IMG/VR virus record: IMGVR_UViG_3300040856_002888
Coordinates: 1 to 64,000 of that record
DNA from: a virus
DNA length: 64,000 nucleotides
Direction: 5' to 3' (one strand)
Part shown: positions 7,375-14,051 of the stretch, piece by piece
How positions within the stretch are numbered: the stretch's first letter is position 1
How the letters are laid out: every line of letters begins with the position of its first letter
Translations under genes and position numbers: made by a program
Notes under the pieces: model-generated
What the model saw: the letters and a program-made list of their open reading frames with translations, nothing else
Databases searched by the model: none
What the model was told of the DNA's origin: nothing

Positions 7375-7776
7375 TTACCACCATAAACTCTGGTAATATT
7401 TACCAAACAAACGCAGAGCGTTATTGATCCTTGCAGCATCCGACTTAGAATGGATATTCACATCTTGCTTTATCTGGTCAAATGCCCAGATCATTTCATC
7501 TAAGATGTAGTCAAAACGGTCAAACCACAGTTCGTCAGTACGTGCATCCTCTTCGTAGTTTGCCAGCTCTTCGGGTGTGGGTCTCAGCTCCTCTGGTACA
7601 TCCATAGGGTCAACCCAAGGAGCCCCATTCTTTTGTTGCTTCAACATCATAAGGGCAGGGTGTATTATCTGTGCAAGTGTCCAGTCTAAGCTCCATACGT
7701 CATGGGGTTCAACTAGTACATCTACACGTTGATTGCGTTCTGGATTCTTAGGCGGTCGCCTGATGTTCACTCGCAT
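7375..7776 (-). CDS. Conserved phage protein, 133 aa
   Basis: Starts MRVNIRRPPKNPERNQRVDV. The motif 'WSLDWTLAQIIHPALMMLK' followed by 'GAPWVDPMDVPEEL' and 'FDYILDEMIWAFDQI' matches a small family common in marine and T4-like phages with no assigned function (from memory). It is probably cytoplasmic. Overlaps the upstream small gene by 29 nt. Confidence 0.65.
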   Translation of the reverse strand: MRVNIRRPPKNPERNQRVDVLVEPHDVWSLDWTLAQIIHPALMMLKQQKNGAPWVDPMDVPEELRPTPEELANYEEDARTDELWFDRFDYILDEMIWAFDQIKQDVNIHSKSDAARINNALRLFGKYYQSLWW

Positions 7777-7912
7777 ATTTTACCTCGTCTAATAGGTCAG
7801 TTACTTCTCTAAGCTGCCTACTTACCTGTGCGATATTAGTAGCAAACTCGTTGAGCATACTCTGCTGTTCACGTAGGATATATTCAAGTTCTTGGATAGT
7901 TTCTTCAGTCAT
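7748..7912 (-). CDS. Small coiled-coil protein, 54 aa
   Basis: Starts MTEETIQELEYILREQQSML. It is fully helical with heptad spacing of Leu/Ile/Val, so a short oligomerising coil is likely. Its start overlaps the end of 7905-8588 and its end overlaps 7375-7776, as expected inside a compact operon. No family recognised. Confidence 0.55.
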   Translation of the reverse strand: MTEETIQELEYILREQQSMLNEFATNIAQVSRQLREVTDLLDEVKYASEHQATA

Positions 7913-8588
7913 TAAAAATCTCGTTTAAAAGGTTATCTCTACAAAAAGAGTAGTCAATCTCGGCATACTGCTGTATATATTTGCCATCAGCAGCATCTAT
8001 GCCTTCTGCTTCATAGGTAAACATATGATTACGTTTAAGGTAATCTACCCTAACTCCTTTGATCATGTCAAGCATGTCTAACTTACTGTAATGCTTTTCG
8101 ATTAGAGGCCAATCCTGCAGCCAGATAGTAAAAGTCCAACTGTAAAGGATGGGTTCAGGATAGTCTAACTTTATCCTTGTACGCCAACGCCTATGCTGCT
8201 GATGCCAGGTTGCATATAGCTGGTCCCATGGGCCTTCATATGACCCGCCCCCACCTGATCCTAAGTGACAACAAGTACCCTCAAAGTAATCAGTAACAGA
8301 CCATCCAGGAGGCTTGGCTAGTCTCAGCCATACCTTACCATAAAACGCAGGAAACCTCTCAGGTTCATGCCAGCTACATGGTACCCCCACTGGTGCGTTG
8401 TGGCTGTTGCACTGCTCGCCTGAGCTAATATTCCAAACTAAGCCCAGCACCCGCTGACCCTTATCACGGCCCTTTGAGCTTTCACCAAGGTTGTTGATAT
8501 GGGCGACAAGGGCTCGTCCTAATTCATCTAGGTTAGCTGGTTCCCCGTGTTGTGCTACAAAACGATCTCGTACACGTTTAGATATCAT
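7905..8588 (-). CDS. Hypothetical protein, 227 aa
   Basis: Starts MISKRVRDRFVAQHGEPANL. It is rich in Trp, His and Cys ('CNSHNAPVGVPCSWHEPERF', 'GTCCHLGSGGGGSYEGPWDQ'), which could form a metal site, but the pattern matches no family I know. Its GC content seems higher than the flanks. It is first of an operon downstream of the tRNA-like gene at 8611-8697. Confidence 0.5.
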   Translation of the reverse strand: MISKRVRDRFVAQHGEPANLDELGRALVAHINNLGESSKGRDKGQRVLGLVWNISSGEQCNSHNAPVGVPCSWHEPERFPAFYGKVWLRLAKPPGWSVTDYFEGTCCHLGSGGGGSYEGPWDQLYATWHQQHRRWRTRIKLDYPEPILYSWTFTIWLQDWPLIEKHYSKLDMLDMIKGVRVDYLKRNHMFTYEAEGIDAADGKYIQQYAEIDYSFCRDNLLNEIFND

Positions 8589-8610
8589 AAGATGGGTGAT
8601 TAGGGTTGAG

Positions 8611-8697
8611 TGGTACGGGGCGGAGGAGTTGAACCTCTATAGCACCGCCTCCCTGTTTGGCTGACTGCTTATAAGACAGCTGGAAGGAACGCCCCGC
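8611..8697 (-). tRNA. tRNA-like gene, aberrant; anticodon perhaps UAU (Ile)
   Basis: On the complement, acceptor strands GCGGGGC/GCCCCGT (one G-U pair), an encoded ACCA and a TTCAACT T-loop with a four-pair stem are clear. An anticodon arm GCTGT-CTTATAA-GCAGT gives UAU. However, only 10 nt lie between the acceptor and this arm (no room for a normal D-arm), and about 25 nt separate it from the T-arm. It may be a degenerate tRNA, a D-armless form, or one I have folded wrongly. Confidence 0.45.
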
Positions 8698-8728
8698 ATT
8701 TTCAATATAACTTTATTATAGCATGTAA

Positions 8729-8911
8729 TTAAGGTATGTCAAGTTCTTCTTTGCATTCGTCTATCCAACCAAATTTACCATCTAATGGACAGTGGATTGC
8801 AAAGCCTCGTTCGATTGCTTGCCGTTCTCGTTCTTGCTCACCTAGAACATATCCAAAGATACCGAAAGCAAATGCAGTAGCTAACATTAATACAAAGTGA
8901 TTAAAATCCAT
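8729..8911 (-). CDS. Small membrane protein, 60 aa
   Basis: Starts MDFNHFVLMLATAFAFGIFG: one N-terminal transmembrane helix (about residues 6-24), followed by a charged tail ('EQERERQAIERG'). AGGAG precedes the ATG at 8911. It lies between two tRNA genes. No family recognised. Confidence 0.6.
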   Translation of the reverse strand: MDFNHFVLMLATAFAFGIFGYVLGEQERERQAIERGFAIHCPLDGKFGWIDECKEELDIP

Positions 8912-8938
8912 TATAATTCTCCTGGGGTGTAATGGTGT

Positions 8939-9015
8939 TGGTGGACCCCCTCGGACTTGAACCGAGAACCTAACGATTATGAGTCGTGTGCTCTAACCTA
9001 TTGAGCTAGAGGTCC
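8939..9015 (-). tRNA. tRNA with CAU anticodon (Met, or Ile2)
   Basis: On the complement, acceptor GGACCTC/GGGGTCC, D-arm with AGCTCAATAGGTTAGAGC, anticodon arm ACGAC-TCATAAT-CG around CAU, T-arm CTCGG-TTCAAGT-CCGAG, then A and an encoded CCA. A CAU anticodon reads AUG, or AUA if lysidine-modified. The sequence alone does not decide. Confidence 0.9.
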
Positions 9016-9025
9016 AATTTCAAAT

Positions 9026-9604
9026 TTATTTATTTTCAAGAATTTTATTTAATCGAATTCTATATGCTAACAATTGTGTTATTCTATAGCTATCTGCAAA
9101 TACTCCGTCATCAAACCAAGGTTTGTGTGCTAAAGTCATTGGAAACAAAATAAGCCTATTCCATCTTCCTTCAACATTTAAAATTGTATCGCCACACTTG
9201 AAACTTGTGCCACCAGAATTCTGTCTTTCATTTAAGAAAATTATACCTGCTATTCCCTTTCCATCTGTATGCCATTCTTCTTTTACTTGTTCTTCATTAT
9301 GACAGTCAACAAATCTAAATCTTATTGTGTCTGAAGGCTTAACTATTTTACTTAAATGAGGGTAATGTTCCTTAATTAATTCTTCTACTATAATAAAAAT
9401 ATTATTTGGAACTATAACTTCTGCAGTATAAGATATATCGGTCTCTTTTAAGTAAGGTAATTTAGTTGCAAAATTCCTTACATGGTGCGGATATTGATAA
9501 AAATTGTCAACTAGTATAATAATATTATCATAAAAATGTTTTTGTTGTACAGTAAAATTTGTAGTAATATCTAAAATATTATTTTCAAATATTTCAAGTT
9601 TCAT
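9026..9604 (-). CDS. 2OG-Fe(II) oxygenase-like protein, 192 aa
   Basis: The central segment 'EEWHTDGKGIAGIIFLNE' carries an HxD motif, followed by 'GGTSF' and a distal His in 'MTLAHKPWF', the order of iron ligands in the double-stranded beta-helix oxygenases. The N-terminal 'VDNFYQYPHHVRNFA' suggests the DUF6445-type group (from memory). The substrate is unknown. It lies next to the Met tRNA in a leftward operon and overlaps nothing upstream except the adjacent start region. Such enzymes can modify protein, nucleic acid or small molecules. Confidence 0.65.
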   Translation of the reverse strand: MKLEIFENNILDITTNFTVQQKHFYDNIIILVDNFYQYPHHVRNFATKLPYLKETDISYTAEVIVPNNIFIIVEELIKEHYPHLSKIVKPSDTIRFRFVDCHNEEQVKEEWHTDGKGIAGIIFLNERQNSGGTSFKCGDTILNVEGRWNRLILFPMTLAHKPWFDDGVFADSYRITQLLAYRIRLNKILENK

Positions 9605-9914
9605 TTCTTAAACCAAATACTGAAAGAGGCTGTGAGTCAGTAAGGAATTGCATTTTTAAGATTATACAAGAAACTTCTTCGGGTGTGAGAAATCCTTTTA
9701 CAGTATCACCTTCTGCTGTGATACCTGGTAGTTCCGCCATGCTGTCACAGTCACCGAAGACACCGATTTCAAATAATCCTTCACGGTATCCCATACTACC
9801 ACGATGACGGATGATGCTGAGTTGGTAGTCATTACCAAACTGTACTAGCCATTGTTTCCCGTCATCATCATAGTAGGATTTAGATGCATACGCCTTTTGA
9901 AAATCTATTCGCAT
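9594..9914 (-). CDS. Hypothetical protein, 106 aa
   Basis: Start placed at the ATG at 9914 (MRIDFQKAYASKSYYDDDGK). It is a beta-rich small protein containing 'DYQLSIIRHRGSMGYREGLF'. Similar unannotated proteins occur in T4-like phages, but I cannot name the family. It overlaps both neighbours (9880-10185 upstream, 9026-9604 downstream), implying coupled translation. Confidence 0.6.
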   Translation of the reverse strand: MRIDFQKAYASKSYYDDDGKQWLVQFGNDYQLSIIRHRGSMGYREGLFEIGVFGDCDSMAELPGITAEGDTVKGFLTPEEVSCIILKMQFLTDSQPLSVFGLRNET

Positions 9915-10185
9915 AATCAATCCTTAGGCAATCTAGGTTAATTGGAGCTTTATAGCCGCGGTCTAGCAATACCTGTGCAGCCTTGCGTAATTTTGCGGCT
10001 TGACGTTGAGCTTCTTTAGGAGAACGTTCTCCGTCTTGATACAAGTGTTCTGGACTAAGTTCTCGATCAATATAGCGGAAAAGATCAATAGAATCTTTAA
10101 CGCTTACATGTCTAGGATCGATAGGCATTTGTCTGCAAAATTTACGATAAATGTTTGCTTCTTTAATCACTGTTGACAGGGACAT
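9880..10185 (-). CDS. Hypothetical protein, 101 aa
   Basis: Starts MSLSTVIKEANIYRKFCRQM with an excellent GAGGAGG ribosome site. It is a helical, basic protein with 'SPKEAQRQAAKLRKAAQVLL'. No family recognised. It overlaps the small membrane gene upstream and the 9594-9914 gene downstream. Confidence 0.6.
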   Translation of the reverse strand: MSLSTVIKEANIYRKFCRQMPIDPRHVSVKDSIDLFRYIDRELSPEHLYQDGERSPKEAQRQAAKLRKAAQVLLDRGYKAPINLDCLRIDYANRFSKGVCI

Positions 10186-10298
10186 AGTACCTCCTCAAAG
10201 ATGTAAACTTCTAGTAGTAAAGCAATTAGTATAATACTAACAATAATAAATGTCAAGGAAAAACTGGCGTAAAATAACCCTCGCAGGAATCTAAGCAT
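10167..10298 (-). CDS. Small membrane peptide, 43 aa
   Basis: Starts MLRFLRGLFYASFSLTFIIV: a basic start and a long hydrophobic helix (about residues 8-32), then a short tail with CPC. Its start overlaps the end of 10291-10419 and its end overlaps 9880-10185. A perfect-looking -35/-10 pair lies inside its coding sequence, so part of this region may double as a promoter. Confidence 0.5.
   Translation of the reverse strand: MLRFLRGLFYASFSLTFIIVSIILIALLLEVYIFEEVLCPCQQ
10228..10256 (-). promoter_or_regulatory. Possible leftward promoter inside a coding region
   Basis: On the complement, TTGACA (10251-10256), 17 nt and TATACT (10228-10233), with TATAAT-like bases overlapping. It matches consensus well but falls inside the 43-aa peptide gene at 10167-10298. 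It could drive 9880-10185 onward. Confidence 0.5.
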
Positions 10299-10419
10299 AT
10301 CTCTCTTTATGTTTTTGCTTGCGGGTATACTTAGAACGGTCACACTCTACAGTAGGACGGAATGGACCTTTTAAATCCCTACATTGTTGAGCTACCCAAT
10401 TACGTGGTGGTGTTTTCAT
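10291..10419 (-). CDS. Small basic protein, 42 aa
   Basis: Starts MKTPPRNWVAQQCRDLKGPF and ends with a basic tail ('SKYTRKQKHKERY'). The C-terminal 'D-R/K-x-KYxRKxKHK' pattern recurs in very small proteins of T4-like and other phages (from memory). No function known. Confidence 0.6.
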   Translation of the reverse strand: MKTPPRNWVAQQCRDLKGPFRPTVECDRSKYTRKQKHKERYA

Positions 10420-10423
10420 TTTC

Positions 10424-10861
10424 TTACTCAATAATAAAAAATTCGTTTATTTTAGGATCGTATAAACTATTTGAACCTTTTTCGTATTTTTTCTTAAGAT
10501 GGTCACCAACTAAATAAGTTTTTTTCTTATGACAGCAAGGACATAGGACCACTAGATTATCTTCTTCTACATTATAGCGATCTCCGTCCCAGTGATCTAT
10601 CTCTAGTACATGCCACGGTTGATTAGGAGCATCGCAAACAAACCCACATCTTCCGTCAACATTTTCACAACCGCCTTTACGCATTTTGAAAGCTTTCATT
10701 GCTTTTTTACCAACGACATGTGTTGTATGGTAAGAACAAAATGCTCTGAATTTATAACTTACATTACCATTTTTATCAATAAGCTGTTTATGGTAACCAA
10801 CTAGAGTAGTGCAAGCTGGCATCGCACATACTGGCGCTATGCATTTATGTAAATTTTTCAT
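10424..10861 (-). CDS. HNH endonuclease, 145 aa
   Basis: Start placed at 10861 (MKNLHKCIAPVCAMPACTTL), because the frame upstream runs into tRNA-Leu. The C-terminal half has 'LEIDHWDGDRYNVEEDNLVV', then 'CPCCHKKKT', the His-Asn-His core with a Cys pair as in zinc-containing HNH nucleases, plus N-terminal CxxxC pairs. It is probably a free-standing homing-type nuclease. It sits directly beside the tRNA cluster, a common insertion point. No sign of truncation. Confidence 0.8.
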   Translation of the reverse strand: MKNLHKCIAPVCAMPACTTLVGYHKQLIDKNGNVSYKFRAFCSYHTTHVVGKKAMKAFKMRKGGCENVDGRCGFVCDAPNQPWHVLEIDHWDGDRYNVEEDNLVVLCPCCHKKKTYLVGDHLKKKYEKGSNSLYDPKINEFFIIE

Positions 10862-10883
10862 GTAAATGTTTAAGTAATAATGG

Positions 10884-10970
10884 TGGTGCGACTGGCCGGA
10901 ATCGAACCGGCAAAGCATCACTGCCGCTGGATTTTAAGTCCAGTGTGTTTACCTGTTTCACCACAGTCGC
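10884..10970 (-). tRNA. tRNA-Leu (UAA)
   Basis: On the complement, acceptor GCGACTG/CAGTCGC, anticodon arm CTGGA-CTTAAAA-TCCAG (UAA), a long variable arm typical of Leu, T-arm GCCGG-TTCGATT-CCGGC, then A and an encoded CCA. It reads UUA, a codon abundant in this AT-rich genome. Confidence 0.93.
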
Positions 10971-11022
10971 TTAATGTTCTAAAAGTATAACATAGCTGTT
11001 TATTATGTCAACTATTTTTTTA

Positions 11023-11097
11023 TGGTGTCCCGACCAGGAATTGAACCTAGAATAGAAGATTAGAAGTCTACTGTTATATCCATTTAACTACCGGGAC
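11023..11097 (-). tRNA. tRNA-Arg (UCU)
   Basis: On the complement, acceptor GTCCCGG/TCGGGAC, anticodon loop CTTCTAA (UCU), T-arm with GGTTCAATTCC, then A and an encoded CCA. The anticodon stem has one T-T mismatch. It reads AGA, the favoured Arg codon of the AT-rich genes here. Confidence 0.9.
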
Positions 11098-11103
11098 TCA
11101 AAA

Positions 11104-11217
11104 TTAATGATAGAAACGCAGACTCGCAAATGCTATTAGGCCTGCAAACCAAGCAAAGATAAGATAGGTATAAAAAACTCTTTCAAAGGTAATACCCTTT
11201 CTAATTGTTTTCCACAT
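11104..11217 (-). CDS. Small membrane peptide, 37 aa
   Basis: Starts MWKTIRKGITFERVFYTYLI: a basic start, then one hydrophobic helix. AGAGGAAC precedes the ATG at 11217. It is first after the promoter at about 11242-11270 and just before tRNA-Arg. No family recognised. Confidence 0.55.
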   Translation of the reverse strand: MWKTIRKGITFERVFYTYLIFAWFAGLIAFASLRFYH

Positions 11218-11241
11218 AGTTCCTCTTTGTTAGCGTTAAGT

Positions 11242-11270
11242 TATAATTATATATACAATATTAAAAAAGT
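11242..11270 (-). promoter_or_regulatory. Leftward promoter before the tRNA/small-gene operon
   Basis: On the complement, TTGACT, a 16-nt A/T-rich spacer and TATAAT, about 25 nt before the ribosome site of 11104-11217. It would drive the membrane peptide and the tRNAs. It lacks the ACAGTGAGCGAA box of P1-P3. Confidence 0.6.
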
Positions 11271-11280
11271 CAACTGAAAA

Positions 11281-11392
11281 GTTGGAGAGGCCCCCCAGTT
11301 TCCCAGGGGGTGGGGTAATGGCTATCGGCGGCCGTAGAACAATAAGCCTTTAACCGGAAGGAATTGTGGACCGATCGCCGGGGTCGTTAAAA
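11281..11392 (-). other. GC-rich structured intergenic element
   Basis: A sharply GC-rich island in AT-rich DNA, with no open frame. On the complement it has CCCCCTGGGAAACTGGGGGG, an eight-pair hairpin (two G-U pairs) with a GAAA tetraloop, and upstream CGGCG/CGCCG arms about 45 nt apart. It follows gene 11393-11656 and precedes a promoter, so it could be a terminator, a stable 3' end or a small structured RNA. Confidence 0.45.
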
Positions 11393-11656
11393 TTAGTCTT
11401 GGATCCATTCAACAGTGTCTACATCCCAAACTGAATCAAAATCGACTATAAATTTTATATTGGTTTTTTGATCTATAATGGCTAATAGTTTGTTTTCTAA
11501 ATCTCTTTGTTGAATAACCCCAAAAGATTCGTAATCTTTAATCTCATTATTTTCTGATATTACTTCAGTTGGCTCTCCACTTTTATCGAGCAAAGTTTTT
11601 ATTTTAAATTTACAAGCATAGGATTTGCCGGCTTGGATATCATTGATTGTTAACAT
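11393..11656 (-). CDS. Conserved phage protein, 87 aa
   Basis: Starts MLTINDIQAGKSYACKFKIK. The pattern 'AGKSYACKF' plus 'YESFGVIQQRD' and C-terminal 'FDSVWDVDTVEW' matches a small beta-rich family in marine T4-like phages (from memory), function unknown. Overlaps the membrane gene at 11640-11804. Confidence 0.65.
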   Translation of the reverse strand: MLTINDIQAGKSYACKFKIKTLLDKSGEPTEVISENNEIKDYESFGVIQQRDLENKLLAIIDQKTNIKFIVDFDSVWDVDTVEWIQD

Positions 11657-11804
11657 TTTTACTTATTTCCTCTTCGAGAGACTGGATAAATTCAAGGACA
11701 AGTTGGTTGGAATATTCAAATAGTTGTTTATATTTTTCGTTGGGCATAACATAATTAAATGTTACGAAGCATCCTAATAAAAATCCTAAAAGTATTTTAA
11801 ACAT
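11640..11804 (-). CDS. Small membrane-anchored protein, 54 aa
   Basis: Starts MFKILLGFLLGCFVTFNYVM: an N-terminal hydrophobic segment ending near a Cys, then a charged tail ('NQLVLEFIQSLEEEISKN'). It could be a single-pass membrane protein. Overlaps the next gene's start. No family recognised. Confidence 0.5.
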   Translation of the reverse strand: MFKILLGFLLGCFVTFNYVMPNEKYKQLFEYSNQLVLEFIQSLEEEISKNVNNQ

Positions 11805-11835
11805 GTTGATTACTATTATTTATAAAATTATGAAT

Positions 11836-11869
11836 AACATTAAAATATTTCGATAAATATTTTAATGTT
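11836..11869. promoter_or_regulatory. 15-bp perfect inverted repeat covering a start codon
   Basis: AACATTAAAATATTT, the loop CGAT and AAATATTTTAATGTT form a perfect 15-pair dyad. The right arm holds the late-promoter-like GATAAATA (11852-11859) and the ATG of the 81-aa gene (11865-11867). It can act as a protein-binding operator or as an RNA hairpin hiding the start. Confidence 0.7.
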
Positions 11870-12110
11870 AATATTAGAATTAGACGACGACTTAGTCCAA
11901 GAATGGCAAGCTAGTCGTGAATTATGTACAAGTAGTAGACCTAATAGTTCTCTTGGTGCAAGTGCATTAGCAAGTTGTAAGAGCCAAGGATATAGATCTA
12001 GATCAGGTAATATGCGCCATAACTACACTGGCAAAGGCAGGAGCAAAGTTGCTGGTAAAAAAATTAGGGGCAAAAAATATGGCGGACCATTACCCGATTG
12101 GTCTAGTTAA
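11865..12110 (+). CDS. Small basic protein, 81 aa
   Basis: Starts MLILELDDDLVQEWQASREL. An acidic start is followed by a Ser/Gly/Lys/Arg-rich basic C-terminal half ('GKGRSKVAGKKIRGKKYGG'), so nucleic-acid or head-core binding is possible. No ribosome site is visible. The ATG is inside a 15-bp inverted repeat. It is rightward, opposite to its neighbours, with an ATAAATA late box 13 nt upstream of the ATG, so probably late. Confidence 0.55.
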   Translation: MLILELDDDLVQEWQASRELCTSSRPNSSLGASALASCKSQGYRSRSGNMRHNYTGKGRSKVAGKKIRGKKYGGPLPDWSS

Positions 12111-12298
12111 GACCTTGTATCATGATATTTTAATATTACAACATTACCCGCATCATCTTTCCTATGACGTAAAAATCCATTATCAACAAGATTATCTAAC
12201 ATAAGATGCACGGCATCATTAATCTGATGCCGTGTGATTAACAATCCAGTTAGTGTGCCTATTCCATAAGCAAGCAATTGAAATATCCATTCTTCCAT
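12107..12298 (-). CDS. Small membrane-anchored protein, 63 aa
   Basis: Starts MEEWIFQLLAYGIGTLTGLL: an N-terminal transmembrane helix (about residues 4-22), then a soluble tail ('NDAVHLMLDNLVDNGFLRHR'). Just downstream of 12300-12512. Similar small proteins occur in T4-like marine phages. Function unknown. Confidence 0.6.
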   Translation of the reverse strand: MEEWIFQLLAYGIGTLTGLLITRHQINDAVHLMLDNLVDNGFLRHRKDDAGNVVILKYHDTRS

Positions 12299-12299
12299 A

Positions 12300-12512
12300 T
12301 CAATCTGTAAATGTAATATGTTGTGGTCTTAGTGTTTTTGCATCCCAGTCAACATCAACACCGTCACCGCTTTGATGTGCTGGATAAAATTCCCAGTCGT
12401 CGCCACAACGGAAGCACGGATCATACTTTGTGTACCCTTTTGGTGCTGGATTAGGATCTACTTCATAGATCGCTAATTGTATGATTAGATAAATTACGAC
12501 AGCTTCAATCAT
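12300..12512 (-). CDS. Small hypothetical protein, 70 aa
   Basis: Starts MIEAVVIYLIIQLAIYEVDP: a hydrophobic start (signal anchor or membrane helix), then a soluble part with CFRCG, a possible metal-binding pair. AAGGAG stands before the ATG at 12512. First gene of a leftward pair behind a promoter at about 12550-12576. Confidence 0.6.
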   Translation of the reverse strand: MIEAVVIYLIIQLAIYEVDPNPAPKGYTKYDPCFRCGDDWEFYPAHQSGDGVDVDWDAKTLRPQHITFTD

Positions 12513-12547
12513 ATTACTCCTTTTGTTGGGATTTAGCTAAGTTTATA

Positions 12548-12576
12548 CTATTTAAATTTTTTTGTCAATAATAATT
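12548..12576 (-). promoter_or_regulatory. Leftward promoter
   Basis: On the complement, TTGACA, a 17-nt A/T spacer and TAAACT (or TATAAA at 15 nt), just before the ribosome site of 12300-12512. It marks the boundary between leftward early genes and the rightward late block. Confidence 0.55.
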
Positions 12577-12583
12577 TATATCC

Positions 12584-12591
12584 TATAAATA
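12584..12591 (+). promoter_or_regulatory. T4-type late promoter box TATAAATA
   Basis: Exact TATAAATA about 30 nt before the endolysin start. This is the consensus late -10 read by sigma-gp55 in T4-like phages. Confidence 0.7.
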
Positions 12592-12614
12592 TATAAAAAT
12601 TATAAGGATAGATG

Positions 12615-13463
12615 ATGAATTTATTTGAAATTAATCTAGATAAAGATACTACAACATTTATGTATCTTGATCCTAAGATGAAGGGCGGACTGGCACGTAG
12701 AGGCAGACGAGAACAGGTTAAAGAACTGCAACAATGGTTAAATGATAATAATTATGCTGCAGGCCCTGTAGATGGGATTTACGGTTCTAAGACAGCAATG
12801 GCTGTAAAAAAATTCCAAAAAGACGCAGGGCTGAAACCAGACGGAGATGCAGGCAGGAAAACCATCCTGGCGATGATGGGATGGAATGGTAAGAAGACTG
12901 TGCAACCTAATAAGCTATCTGCAATGGTAGCATCCCCTAAGCGTGATCCTGAGACAATTGAAAAACCCCTTGCCACATCATTTAATAAAGAAAAAGAAAT
13001 TTTAGATATTATTGCTAAACCTGAGTCGTCTGGCAATTACGATGCGATATATCCTGGTAAGAGACGTCCACAAATCATTTCAATGACACTTACAGAACTT
13101 TTCCAAGACATGCGGAAAAGGATAAGATCACATGGCGGCTCTGCTTCCGGTAGGTATCAATATATATACAAAACACTTCGAAGCCTTGTACGTCAAATGG
13201 GTCTTGATCCTAAAACAACAGTGTTTAACGAAGCTACACAGGATAAAATTGCATTATTCCATCTAAAAAAAGAACATAATTTAGATAAGTTTTTAGATGG
13301 ACAAATAACAAGCGAAAAATTTTTAAAACGATTATCTAAAACTTGGGCAGGTTTACCAGATCCATCTACTGGTAAATCTTTTTATTTAGGTCTTGGCAAC
13401 AACAAAGCTAATGTCAATGCTGAAGATACAATAGCTCAACTAGATCAACTACAAATTGTATAA
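12615..13463 (+). CDS. Endolysin: peptidoglycan-binding domain plus lambda-R-type lysozyme
   Basis: Residues about 30-85 form a PG_binding_1 domain ('VKELQQWLNDNNYAAGPVDG', 'AVKKFQKDAGLKPDGDAG'). The C-terminal part (about 135-270) resembles lambda R lytic transglycosylase (GH104-like), with ASGRYQ, the likely catalytic Glu in 'KPESSGNYDAI' and 'WAGLPDPSTGKS'. It would cleave the glycan backbone in the periplasm. No signal peptide is seen, so a holin or other release is needed. Start: of two adjacent ATGs (12612, 12615), the second has better spacing to AAGGA. It opens the rightward late block. Confidence 0.82.
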   Translation: MNLFEINLDKDTTTFMYLDPKMKGGLARRGRREQVKELQQWLNDNNYAAGPVDGIYGSKTAMAVKKFQKDAGLKPDGDAGRKTILAMMGWNGKKTVQPNKLSAMVASPKRDPETIEKPLATSFNKEKEILDIIAKPESSGNYDAIYPGKRRPQIISMTLTELFQDMRKRIRSHGGSASGRYQYIYKTLRSLVRQMGLDPKTTVFNEATQDKIALFHLKKEHNLDKFLDGQITSEKFLKRLSKTWAGLPDPSTGKSFYLGLGNNKANVNAEDTIAQLDQLQIV

Positions 13464-13465
13464 TT

Positions 13466-14020
13466 ATGTCATTAGAAGGTAAATTTTTAATTGCTCATCC
13501 AAATTGTCCAAGAGATTCTTTGTTTTATAAATCTGTAATTTATCTTTATCAAGATAGGAAAGATCAAGGATCAATTGGTGTTATTGTAAATAAGCCTAGC
13601 AAATTTTTTGTTAAAGATGTATGCGAGGAAAAAAATGTTCAATTTACAGGAAGTAATGTTCCTATCTACCATGGTGGCCCAGTTAATTCAAATGCATTAA
13701 TTTTATTGCATAGTAATGATTGGACCAGTGTAAACACTGTCGATGCAGGCAACAATCTTAGAATTAGCAGTGATAATATGATGTTGGAAAAAATTGCCCG
13801 AGTAGATCAACCACGTTATTGGAAACTATTTGGAGGGTTATCCACTTGGGCACCGCAACAACTGCAGGCAGAACTCACAGGTAAATGGCCATATCGACCT
13901 GAAAATAGTTGGTTAATTTCTAACGCATCGGCTGATATTATTTTTAAAACAACAGATGATCGTATTTGGCATGCTGCATTTGAAGCATGTGGATCGCAGA
14001 TGTTTGACCAATACTTCTAG
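13466..14020 (+). CDS. YqgE/AlgH (UPF0301) family protein
   Basis: Matches the DUF179 family throughout: N-terminal 'GKFLIAHPNCPRDSLFYKSV', 'GSIGVIVNKPS', 'PIYHGGPVNSNALILLHS' and 'LFGGLSTWAPQQLQAEL' then W. Normal family length (184 aa). The cellular function is poorly defined. Homologues occur in marine T4-like phages. It begins 2 nt after the endolysin stop, so is probably co-transcribed late. No missing segments. Confidence 0.88.
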   Translation: MSLEGKFLIAHPNCPRDSLFYKSVIYLYQDRKDQGSIGVIVNKPSKFFVKDVCEEKNVQFTGSNVPIYHGGPVNSNALILLHSNDWTSVNTVDAGNNLRISSDNMMLEKIARVDQPRYWKLFGGLSTWAPQQLQAELTGKWPYRPENSWLISNASADIIFKTTDDRIWHAAFEACGSQMFDQYF

Positions 14021-14023
14021 TAT

Positions 14024-14031
14024 AATAAATA
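14024..14031 (+). promoter_or_regulatory. Late promoter box AATAAATA
   Basis: AATAAATA 28 nt before the ATG of the secreted protein gene at 14052. Same geometry as other late boxes here. Confidence 0.55.
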
Positions 14032-14051
14032 TATGTTTATAGGAGTATAAA

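Noticed and set aside
10228-10256. Counting this promoter as certain
   Set aside because: It lies within a plausible 43-aa membrane peptide gene whose hydrophobic codons naturally produce such A/T motifs, so it is listed only as possible.
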